Below the pieces are notes generated by a model. That model saw only the letters and a program-made list of their open reading frames with translations, did no database searches and was not told where the DNA came from. From JBGRQB01 sp041725875 (GTDB taxonomy: Bacteria > Bacteroidota > Ignavibacteria > Ignavibacteriales > Melioribacteraceae): a stretch of DNA of 28,438 bases. Positions within the stretch are counted from its first letter, which is position 1. The number at the start of each line of letters is the position of its first letter. The translations under genes and the position numbers were made by a program. Of the stretch, positions 1-6,799 are shown piece after piece. Location: assembly GCA_041725875.1 (NCBI GenBank), contig JBGRQB010000032.1, positions 1 to 28,438 of the forward strand, read 5' to 3'.

Positions 1-1
1 T

Positions 2-79
2 TTTGAAGCTGTAGTTGATGGCTTCAGCCATCACGTTAATGAAATTTGTGGGAAGTGTTGTATAGAAAAAAAGCCCTGA
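2..79 (+). CDS. C-terminal tail of a gene cut by the window edge; possibly a Fur/PerR-family regulator
   Basis: Of the three plus-strand frames only this one stays open from the window edge, giving about 25 residues before a TGA at 77-79. The residues end in HVNEICGKCC followed by IEKK. This resembles the closing H-x-x-E-[IL]-x-G-x-C stretch of Fur/PerR metalloregulators, but the usual second Cys three residues later is absent. The TGA falls inside the hairpin terminator shared with the convergent tryptophanase gene, which fits a real gene end. The fragment is too short for a firm family call, and it could be a chance open frame. Confidence 0.33.
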   Translation, partial: FEAVVDGFSHHVNEICGKCCIEKKP

Positions 80-98
80 CAAACGTCAGAGCTTTCTT
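66..98. terminator. Shared rho-independent terminator
   Basis: Stem 71-80 pairs with 85-94 (10 bp including one G-T wobble) around an AAAC loop. On the minus strand it is followed by a T-run (66-72 read in reverse), so it ends the tryptophanase transcript. T-rich sequence on the other side (93-100) lets it also end the plus-strand partial gene. Confidence 0.75.
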
Positions 99-101
99 TT
101 A

Positions 102-1472
102 TTATAATTGTTTGAATCTTGCAGTAAAGTGACGCAGCATTGGTGCTTCGTATGTGAATTCGTAACCTTTTAGTTTATCTCTGTTTTTATAAACGTCGAT
201 AATCACATCAGAAACATAATCAATGTGGCTCTGAGTATAAACTCTTCTTGGAATTGCCAATCTTACTAATTCCATTGGAGGAGCAATGTGATCTCCATTT
301 TCATCTTCTTTACCAAACATAATACTTCCGATTTCGCAACCTCTGATACCGCCTTCAACATAAATTGCGCAAGAGACTGCTTGTCCCGGGAATTTTGCAG
401 GAGGAATATGAGGAGCAAATGCTTTTGCATCTATATAAATTGCGTGACCACCCGGAGGTTCAATTATCGGAATACCTGCATCTGTAAGTCTTCTGCCAAG
501 ATATTCAGTACTTTTAATTCTGTATTCAAGATAGCTTTCTTCCATTACTTCTTCCAGACCCTGAGCAATTGCTTCAAGATCGCGACCTGATAAACCGCCG
601 TAAGTCGGGAAGCCTTCAGTAACGATAAGAAGATTTCTGCAGTGCATTGCTAATTCGTCATCGTTAAGCACAAGGAAACCACCCATATTTACAAGAGCGT
701 CTTTTTTAGCACTCATTGTAGCACCATCTGCTAAAGAGAACATTTCCTGACAAATTTCTTCAATTGATTTATCAGCATAACCTTCTTCTCTCATTTTGAT
801 GAAATAAGCGTTTTCAGCAAAACGACAAGCATCTAAGAACAATGGTAATTTGTATTTATCACAAACAGCTCTTACATCTTTGATGTTCTGCATAGAAACC
901 GGCTGACCGCCGCCTGAGTTGTTTGTAACTGTAATCATTACCAAAGGTACATTTTCAACACCTGTTTCTTCAATAAATTTCACAAGTGCATCAATATCCA
1001 TATTACCTTTGAAGTCAGCTTTAACTTCTGGTTTTTTACCAATTTCGTTTAACAAGTCAACTGCTTCTGCACCTGAATATTCCACATTTGCTCTTGTTGT
1101 ATCAAAATGAGTGTTGTTTGGAATTCTTTTTCCTTCGCCACCGGTTACAGTGAAAAGTATTTTTTCGGCTGCGCGTCCCTGATGAGTCGGAATGATATGT
1201 TTTTTGCCTGTAATTCTTTTAACGATTTTTTCAAATCTGTAAAAACTTCTTGCACCTGCATAAGATTCATCGCCGTCAAGAATACCAGACCATTGTTTTG
1301 CACTCATAGCAGAAGTCCCGCTATCAGTAAGTAAATCGATGATTACATCATCAGCTTTTACAAGGAAAGGGTTGAATCCTGCTTCTTCAAGGATTTTTTT
1401 TCTTTCCTCTTTTGTTGTGAACTTAATCGGTTCTACCGTTTTAATTTTAAACGGTTCAATAATAGTTCTCAT
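102..1472 (-). CDS. tnaA: Tryptophanase (PLP-dependent tryptophan indole-lyase)
   Basis: 456-aa fold-type I PLP enzyme of the tryptophanase/tyrosine phenol-lyase family, predicted to cleave L-tryptophan to indole, pyruvate and ammonia in the cytoplasm. Visible motifs are LLTDSGT (47-53), PTHQGR (95-100), the Schiff-base motif SAKKDA with Lys257, and RLAIPRR near 404-410. The length equals that of tyrosine phenol-lyases, but three substrate-pocket positions are tryptophanase-like: Asp124 (Thr in TPL), Ile381 (Arg381 in TPL binds the phenol hydroxyl) and His448 (Phe in TPL, His463 in E. coli TnaA). The start has a Shine-Dalgarno-like AAGGTG 4 nt upstream. The gene stands alone with its own leader and terminator. 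Family certain; tryptophan specificity inferred from these residues. Confidence 0.9.
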   Translation of the reverse strand: MRTIIEPFKIKTVEPIKFTTKEERKKILEEAGFNPFLVKADDVIIDLLTDSGTSAMSAKQWSGILDGDESYAGARSFYRFEKIVKRITGKKHIIPTHQGRAAEKILFTVTGGEGKRIPNNTHFDTTRANVEYSGAEAVDLLNEIGKKPEVKADFKGNMDIDALVKFIEETGVENVPLVMITVTNNSGGGQPVSMQNIKDVRAVCDKYKLPLFLDACRFAENAYFIKMREEGYADKSIEEICQEMFSLADGATMSAKKDALVNMGGFLVLNDDELAMHCRNLLIVTEGFPTYGGLSGRDLEAIAQGLEEVMEESYLEYRIKSTEYLGRRLTDAGIPIIEPPGGHAIYIDAKAFAPHIPPAKFPGQAVSCAIYVEGGIRGCEIGSIMFGKEDENGDHIAPPMELVRLAIPRRVYTQSHIDYVSDVIIDVYKNRDKLKGYEFTYEAPMLRHFTARFKQL

Positions 1473-1474
1473 AT

Positions 1475-1507
1475 TACACCTTAATTAATTAAATTTATAC
1501 ACCTTAA
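1475..1507 (-). repeat. Tandem 10-bp direct repeat over the tryptophanase ribosome-binding site
   Basis: TACACCTTAA occurs at 1475-1484 and again at 1498-1507, with a 23-bp period. Read on the minus strand each copy is TTAAGGTGTA, and the proximal copy supplies the AAGGTG Shine-Dalgarno of tnaA. The duplicated copy could be a second ribosome contact, a protein site or chance in AT-rich DNA. Confidence 0.4.
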
Positions 1508-1513
1508 CTAAAT

Positions 1514-1544
1514 AATGACTGAAACGTCTAAGTTATCAGTCATT
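1514..1544 (-). promoter_or_regulatory. Hairpin in the tryptophanase 5' leader
   Basis: AATGACTGA (1514-1522) and TCAGTCATT (1536-1544) are perfect 9-bp inverted arms. AAC/GTT can add three more pairs across a bulge, leaving a 6-nt loop. The hairpin ends 42 bp upstream of the tnaA ATG, and a TAnnTTTG-like box lies at 1566-1573 on the minus strand, so the hairpin would be transcribed. There is no T-run after it, so it is not a plain terminator. It could be a leader control element or an operator. Confidence 0.4.
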
Positions 1545-1616
1545 TTCAGAAGGACTAAAGTTAAGCAAAAATATTTTTATATGGGAGTAAAGTAATAAGA
1601 ATTTTACAGGAAATTT

Positions 1617-2453
1617 ATGGTACAATACAGCGAAGAAGAACTTGATAAAAAGCTTAAAGAGATAAAGGAAAAAGATAGCAGAAAAATAGCCGGTCCGGGT
1701 CTTTTTGAGAAGTTTACCGGTATTTTTATGGAACCGGGAAAGATGTTTAAAAATCTGTCATATTTTAAACCAAACTTCCTCAACTGGCTTGTACCGATAT
1801 TGGCGTACATCCTTATTTTTTCGATATGCGAATATATTATGCTTAACAATCCCGATGTGAAAAAGGAGAAGTTTGAGGCTCATTATCAGATGATGGAGAG
1901 CAAGGTAAATAATTCTCTTGAAAAGGGGAGTCTTTCGCGAGAAGAAGCAGAAGATATTTTGGATCTGGAATATGAAAAGGCAAAATATTTTTCAGTCGGC
2001 TCGGAGTTTGTCCCGACTTTTATATTTAAACTCGTAACAACATTTTTGCAGGTGCTGATTGTAGTTGTTATACTGCAGTTTTTTATGAACCTTTTCTTTT
2101 CCGAAATTTTTGTTTTTAAAAGAACCTTGTTGATTTACGGATTATCATTTATTGTTTTAATTCCTGAAGTTTTGATAAGAACAATTACCGTGCTTATGAC
2201 CGGTTCTTATATAAGCGTTTTAAACTTTTCTCTTTTTCTGACAGGCGATAACTTTATAACATTTTTTATCAGCAGCATAAATCCATTTATATTATGGTTT
2301 TATCTGGTTCTGTGTATTGGAATTATTGAAACTTACAGAGTGAAAAATAAAAAGAAAATCTATTCTCTTATTTACGGAAGCTGGTGTTTAATGGTAGTGT
2401 TAAATTACTTTGCAATGCAGCAGTTTGCGGCTTTAAGTAAGCTTGCGCGATAA
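1617..2453 (+). CDS. Yip1-domain integral membrane protein
   Basis: 278 aa. A charged, coiled-coil-prone N-terminus (1-25) is followed by a short motif of the form FTGIFMEPGKMFKNL (33-47), typical of bacterial Yip1-family proteins (F..P...F..L followed by a WL.P hydrophobic helix). About five hydrophobic segments follow (near 57-75, 125-155, 165-190, 200-225, 250-270), with a charged loop between the first and second. ATG follows AGGAAATTT. Its stop codon abuts the stop of convergent priA with no spacer. No specific role can be assigned; bacterial Yip1 proteins are uncharacterised membrane proteins. Family call fairly sure, function unknown. Confidence 0.65.
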   Translation: MVQYSEEELDKKLKEIKEKDSRKIAGPGLFEKFTGIFMEPGKMFKNLSYFKPNFLNWLVPILAYILIFSICEYIMLNNPDVKKEKFEAHYQMMESKVNNSLEKGSLSREEAEDILDLEYEKAKYFSVGSEFVPTFIFKLVTTFLQVLIVVVILQFFMNLFFSEIFVFKRTLLIYGLSFIVLIPEVLIRTITVLMTGSYISVLNFSLFLTGDNFITFFISSINPFILWFYLVLCIGIIETYRVKNKKKIYSLIYGSWCLMVVLNYFAMQQFAALSKLAR

Positions 2454-4919
2454 TTACATTATATTTTGAGGATCAATATCAAAGTAAAGTTTGATATTTC
2501 TGTAGCGTGATTTTTCATTAAATTCGATAAATGAATCAAGAATTGCCTTGCGCAGAACAGCACCGCCCGAATCGGTTTTGCGTGAGGATTTTACCAAAAT
2601 CTGATATCTGTACTGACCTTTTATTTTTGCAATTATTGCTTCGGTAGGAGGATAAACAGTAACATAATTTGAATATCTGGTTAAGATTTGATAAAAATCT
2701 TTCATTGCACCGTAAACATTCTCTTCCTTTTCATCTTTTGCTTCAATCAGACAAATGCGTGCAAAAGGGGGATAACTCATCTCTTCGCGCATCCCGATTT
2801 CTCTTTTGTACATCCCTTCGTAATCGTTCATAACTACTTTTTTCAGTACAAAGTTTTCGTGATCCTGCGTCTGAATAATAACTTCTCCTTTTTCCTTGCT
2901 TCTCCCGGCTCTTCCTGCAACCTGTGTAAGAAGTTGAAAAGTCCGCTCATCAGCACGGAAATCGGGCATCCACAGGCTTGTTTCCGCTGCAATTACACCT
3001 ACTAATGTTACTTTTGAAAAATCGAGTCCCTTTGCAACAATTTGTGTTCCCACAAGTAAATCAAGTTCCCCTTTTTTGAAATCGTTAAAGATGGAAGCAA
3101 GTTTCCCTTTTTTGTTTAAAGCATCTGAATCAACACGTTCCATTCTTATTTCGGGAAAATAGAAATCGAGCTCATCTTCAACGCGCTGGGTTCCGGTTCC
3201 AAAAAACTTAATTGAGAGGGAACCGCAGTTTGTACAGCCTTTTGGGACGGGCATTGAGTTTCCGCAATAATGACAAACAAGAATATTTTTACTTATGTGA
3301 TGCACCATCGGAACAGAGCATTCGGAGCACATTTGTATTTCACCGCAATCTTCGCAATAGACCTGAGTTGCAAAGCCGCGACGATTCTGCAGAATAATTA
3401 CACCTTCTTTTTTCTCAATACGTTTCTTTATCTCTTCCAGTAAAGTTTTGGAAAAGATATTTTCCATCCGGTGTTTTTTCTTTTCTATGTTAACATTTAC
3501 AAGTTTTATTTCAGGCAACTGAGCATTGTCAACACGTTCCTTTAATTCCAAAAGTTCATATTTTCCGTTTTCGGCATTGTACATACTTTCAATTGAGGGA
3601 GTTGCAGAGCCGAGAATAACAGGACAACTATTCATTTGAGCCAGAACAACAGCAGCATCTCTGGCGTGATATTTTGGAACCATTTCGTGATTTTTATAAC
3701 TCTGATCGTGTTCTTCATCAACAACAATTAACCCGAGATTTTTAAGCGGAGAAAAGAGAGCAGAGCGTGCACCAACAACCACACGCGATTTTCCTGAAAG
3801 AACACTTCTCCAGCTGTCGAATCTTTCTCCAGCTGACATTTTACTGTGCAGAACCGCAACTTCATCACCAAAATGGTTTAGCAGTCGGGTTGTCATCTGC
3901 GGAGTTAAAGAGATTTCAGGCACAAGAATAAGAGCATTTTTTTCCTGCTTTAATGCAAGTTTAACAAGTTCTATATAAACCTGAGTTTTTCCGCTTCCTG
4001 TTACCCCGTGCAAAAGGTACGGCTTAAATTTTTGCTCATTAATTTTTTCGGTAACAGAAGTAATTACTTTTTGCTGAGCCGGAGTGAGAGTGAAGTTTTC
4101 TTTGGCTTCTTCAAAAGTCTCTTTATAGTCGCGGGTTACTTCTTTATCAAAAACTTCAACTAATCCTTTTTCAGCCAGACTATTAACCGAAGAGGCGTTT
4201 GTATTTGTCTTTTTCAACAATCCGGCAAGCGAAACAGATTCTTCTTTAAGAGACACAAGATGAAGAAGAATAACAACCTGTTTCGGCGATCTTTTTTCAA
4301 TCAGCGGAATGTTGTTAAATATTTCATCTTTGCTTTGCGCCAGGCGCACGTGCTTTATATGTTTGATTCTTACTTTGGCATTTTCAAGTTCATCAACAAT
4401 TGAAATTGCACCAATTCGTTCCAGACTGCGAAGTGCGGAGTAGATGTTTTTCTTCTTCAGCGTTTTCTGAAGAAAACCCATTTTGGTAATTTCGTTAACC
4501 GATAACAACTGAAGTAGTTGAGCTTTTATTGTATTTTTCTTTGGTTCTTCATTATAAAGCTCAAAACAGTATGCTGTATCAGCAACAATTTTTCTTTTTG
4601 TTTCAACATCTAGTCCGGCAGGTACACAATTGCGAAGTGCTTCTCCAAGTGAGCTCAAATAATAATCTGCAATCCACTGATAAAATTTGATAGAGTTTTC
4701 ATCAAATATCGGATATTTATCGAGAACGTCTCTTATCTCTTTTATTTTATCAGGGAGTTCACAGGTTTCGGGAGTAGAGATAACAAATCCGGTGAGTATT
4801 CTTTTTCCAAAGGGAGCAACGACACGTACGCCTGCCTGAACCGAATCTTCAAGCTCTCCGGGCACACGGTATGTAAATGAATTACGAAACGGAAATGGAA
4901 ATACTACTTCTGCGTACAT
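2454..4919 (-). CDS. priA: Primosomal protein N', replication-restart DNA helicase PriA
   Basis: 821 aa, within the usual length for PriA. The N-terminal DNA-binding region is followed by a superfamily 2 helicase core with Walker A GVTGSGKT (305-312), the DEEH box (401-404) and GSATPSIE. A cysteine-rich zinc insertion (C..C, C..C, C..C, C..C) lies roughly at 525-570, and the C-terminal helicase motif reads TQVAGRAGR. PriA recognises stalled or collapsed forks and loads the replicative helicase. The gene starts with ATG and has only a weak Shine-Dalgarno. It is divergent from the TauE-like gene and ends exactly at the stop of the Yip1 gene. Confidence 0.97.
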   Translation of the reverse strand: MYAEVVFPFPFRNSFTYRVPGELEDSVQAGVRVVAPFGKRILTGFVISTPETCELPDKIKEIRDVLDKYPIFDENSIKFYQWIADYYLSSLGEALRNCVPAGLDVETKRKIVADTAYCFELYNEEPKKNTIKAQLLQLLSVNEITKMGFLQKTLKKKNIYSALRSLERIGAISIVDELENAKVRIKHIKHVRLAQSKDEIFNNIPLIEKRSPKQVVILLHLVSLKEESVSLAGLLKKTNTNASSVNSLAEKGLVEVFDKEVTRDYKETFEEAKENFTLTPAQQKVITSVTEKINEQKFKPYLLHGVTGSGKTQVYIELVKLALKQEKNALILVPEISLTPQMTTRLLNHFGDEVAVLHSKMSAGERFDSWRSVLSGKSRVVVGARSALFSPLKNLGLIVVDEEHDQSYKNHEMVPKYHARDAAVVLAQMNSCPVILGSATPSIESMYNAENGKYELLELKERVDNAQLPEIKLVNVNIEKKKHRMENIFSKTLLEEIKKRIEKKEGVIILQNRRGFATQVYCEDCGEIQMCSECSVPMVHHISKNILVCHYCGNSMPVPKGCTNCGSLSIKFFGTGTQRVEDELDFYFPEIRMERVDSDALNKKGKLASIFNDFKKGELDLLVGTQIVAKGLDFSKVTLVGVIAAETSLWMPDFRADERTFQLLTQVAGRAGRSKEKGEVIIQTQDHENFVLKKVVMNDYEGMYKREIGMREEMSYPPFARICLIEAKDEKEENVYGAMKDFYQILTRYSNYVTVYPPTEAIIAKIKGQYRYQILVKSSRKTDSGGAVLRKAILDSFIEFNEKSRYRNIKLYFDIDPQNIM

Positions 4920-5020
4920 TTTATTATTCTACATTGTTGGGTGACCAAAAATAAAAAAAATAAACTGGTTTGAAAATCCAAAAATCTTTTTATTTAGCAG
5001 ATTGAAATTGGAGATTAGAT

Positions 5021-5743
5021 TTGAGTCTGGAATTTATACTTATTTTAGTAATAATTTTTGTCGGGTCATTAACTCAGGGAATGACAGGATTTGGTTTTGC
5101 GCTTGTGTCAATTCCGCTGCTGAGTATGATAATTGATATTAAGCTTGCAATTCCTCTGGCTGTTTTATGCGGAATGGTAATTAACCTGGGACTGCTTGCA
5201 AAAATGAAAAAGGAAATTAAAATAGGTGAGGTGAAAAATCTGATTATTGGCAACTTAATCGGAACTCCGATAGGAGCTTATTTTCTTACTTCCTTTGAAA
5301 GCGGATTACTGAAACAATTACTCGGGTTTTGTATTCTGCTCTTTCTGGTTTTTACAATTTTCAAAATTATAAAGCCTGTCGGGCTCAACAGAAAATGGGG
5401 TTATCTCTTTGGATTTTTTGCCGGAATTTTGGGAGGTGCATTTAATACTAACGGACCGCCAATTTTGATTTATATGTTTTTACAAGGGTGGGATAAGACG
5501 GAACAAAAAGCAGCTATTACGGGATTTTTTACAATTGCTTCTGTGGTAACAATTATCTCTTACGTATCACTAGATATTTTTACAGTTCAGATATTTGAAT
5601 ATTTTATGTACGGATTTCCACTTCTAATTGCCGGTATCTTTTTGGGCCACAATCTATTTGGAAAAGTATCCACAAAACTCTATAATCGCCTGATATTAAC
5701 TGGATTAAGTCTAATTACAATTTTCTTGATTTTTAAAATTTAG
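5021..5743 (+). CDS. TauE/SafE-family membrane transporter (putative sulfite/organosulfonate exporter)
   Basis: 240-aa polytopic protein with about seven hydrophobic segments. It has the family's internal two-half arrangement: GMTGFGFALVSIPLL near residues 20-34 is echoed by GILGGAFNTNGPPILIY near 133-150, the characteristic G-G-x-x-x-x-x-G-P-P loop. The start is TTG, supported by a GGAG Shine-Dalgarno 8 nt upstream (5009-5012) and by no better ATG. Family members move sulfite, sulfoacetate or related anions, but substrates differ, so none is assigned. It is followed by a separately promoted ferredoxin gene. Confidence 0.85.
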   Translation: MSLEFILILVIIFVGSLTQGMTGFGFALVSIPLLSMIIDIKLAIPLAVLCGMVINLGLLAKMKKEIKIGEVKNLIIGNLIGTPIGAYFLTSFESGLLKQLLGFCILLFLVFTIFKIIKPVGLNRKWGYLFGFFAGILGGAFNTNGPPILIYMFLQGWDKTEQKAAITGFFTIASVVTIISYVSLDIFTVQIFEYFMYGFPLLIAGIFLGHNLFGKVSTKLYNRLILTGLSLITIFLIFKI

Positions 5744-5775
5744 TTTGAGTCTTGTTGGAAAAAAAATTAAGTTTG
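5744..5775 (+). promoter_or_regulatory. Bacteroidetes-type promoter of the ferredoxin gene
   Basis: TTTG at 5744-5747, then 20 bp, then TAAGTTTG at 5768-5775 exactly fits TTTG-N20-TAnnTTTG. The first box directly follows the TauE stop codon. Predicted transcription start is about 7 bp downstream, leaving a short leader with an AAAGGAG ribosome-binding site at 5793-5799. Confidence 0.55.
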
Positions 5776-5804
5776 GTTGTACACTTAAAACAAAGGAGTA
5801 AAAA

Positions 5805-5975
5805 ATGGCTCACAAAATTAGCGAAGAATGTATCAGTTGCGGTGCTTGCGAAGCGGAATGCCCGGTAGATGCAATTTCACAAGGTGATGAATATTACGTG
5901 ATCGACGCTGACACTTGTACAGATTGCGCAGCTTGTACAGAAGTTTGCCCGGTTGACGCTATTTCAGCTGAATAA
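5805..5975 (+). CDS. Small 2[4Fe-4S] (clostridial-type) ferredoxin
   Basis: 56 aa, beginning MAHKISEECISCGACEAECP. Two complete cluster motifs are visible: C9-x2-C12-x2-C15-x3-C19-P and C38-x2-C41-x2-C44-x3-C48-P. Each is followed by VDAIS, the internal duplication typical of this family. It is a soluble low-potential electron carrier, likely a partner of ferredoxin-dependent oxidoreductases such as 2-oxoacid:ferredoxin enzymes, none of which is in the window. It has a strong AAAGGAG ribosome-binding site, its own promoter and an immediate terminator, so it is probably expressed as an abundant monocistronic message. Codon choice (many TGC, GAC, GCT) also looks like that of a well-expressed gene. 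Confidence 0.96.
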   Translation: MAHKISEECISCGACEAECPVDAISQGDEYYVIDADTCTDCAACTEVCPVDAISAE

Positions 5976-5998
5976 GTTAATACTTAAATACCAAATAT

Positions 5999-6027
5999 AA
6001 AGCCGTTCATTTGAACGGCTTTTTTTA
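5999..6027. terminator. Bidirectional rho-independent terminator
   Basis: AGCCGTTCA (6001-6009) pairs perfectly with TGAACGGCT (6012-6020) over a 2-nt spacer, so the working loop is larger. Seven or more T residues follow on the plus strand and an A-rich run (T-rich on minus) lies on the other side. It ends the ferredoxin gene and the convergent HisN-like gene, whose stop codon lies in the T-run. Confidence 0.85.
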
Positions 6028-6777
6028 TTTTAAAAGATCAATAACCTGTTTATGAATTCCGGGCGAAGCAGCAATAATACTATCTCCTTTTGCCGGGTCA
6101 TTTCCATGATAATCTGTAATAACTCCGCCGGCTCCTTTTATAATTGGAATCAGAGCCATTGTATCCCACACAGACATAATTGCATCGGCCATTATATCTG
6201 CAAAACCTGTTGCAAAAAGATAGTAGCCGTAGCAGTCGCCCCAGTTTCTGTATAACTTTACTTTTTTACAAAATGCTTCATACTTTTCAAGATTTTGATA
6301 TTTCCCAAACGCGTAATGATCTGTGCTTAACAGAACAGCTGACTCTATATTATTACATTCACGCACCTGAACAGGATTTCCGTTTAAGAGAGCGGATGAA
6401 TTATCGCCAATTAAAAACTCACGAAGCACAGGCTGGTTTATTACTCCTAAAATCGGTTCGCCGTTTTTCTGTAATGCTATTAGAGTACCGAAAGATTGAG
6501 CTCCGCAGATAAAACTTTTTGTCCCGTCAATAGGATCGAGTATCCACTGGTATTCGGCATCTTCGTTATGTTTGCCAAACTCTTCTCCTAAAATCCCATG
6601 CTCGGGATATTCTTTCATTATCATATTACGCATTATTTCTTCGGCGCCTTTATCAGCAATTGTAACAGGGGAATCATCCTGTTTTGAATCTATTGCGATA
6701 TTTGTTCTAAAATATTTTCTGATGATTTTGCCACTTTCATCAGCCAGGATTTTTGCAAACTGCTTAAATTCTTCCAT
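6025..6777 (-). CDS. hisN: Inositol-monophosphatase-family phosphatase, HisN-like histidinol-phosphatase
   Basis: 250-aa Mg2+-dependent phosphatase of the inositol monophosphatase superfamily. Metal-binding signatures are GEE (64-66), DPIDGT (81-86) and a WD pair near 206 followed by GAGGVITD. The wording around these, including SPVTIADKGAE (36-46), TKSFICGAQSFGTLIAL and RNWGDCYGYYLFATG, matches the histidinol-phosphatase HisN subgroup better than suhB or cysQ. The predicted reaction is histidinol phosphate to histidinol, the penultimate step of histidine synthesis. No other his gene is in the window. It lies 22 bp downstream of the cyclase gene on the same strand and is probably cotranscribed. 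Confidence 0.8.
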   Translation of the reverse strand: MEEFKQFAKILADESGKIIRKYFRTNIAIDSKQDDSPVTIADKGAEEIMRNMIMKEYPEHGILGEEFGKHNEDAEYQWILDPIDGTKSFICGAQSFGTLIALQKNGEPILGVINQPVLREFLIGDNSSALLNGNPVQVRECNNIESAVLLSTDHYAFGKYQNLEKYEAFCKKVKLYRNWGDCYGYYLFATGFADIMADAIMSVWDTMALIPIIKGAGGVITDYHGNDPAKGDSIIAASPGIHKQVIDLLK

Positions 6778-6799
6778 ATTAGTATTCTTTTCCGTTTGG

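Noticed and set aside
1514..1559. 11-codon leader peptide upstream of tnaA (MTDNLDVSVII on the minus strand)
   Set aside because: It has no Trp and no ribosome-binding site, and its frame is part of the hairpin arms, so it is not listed as a gene.
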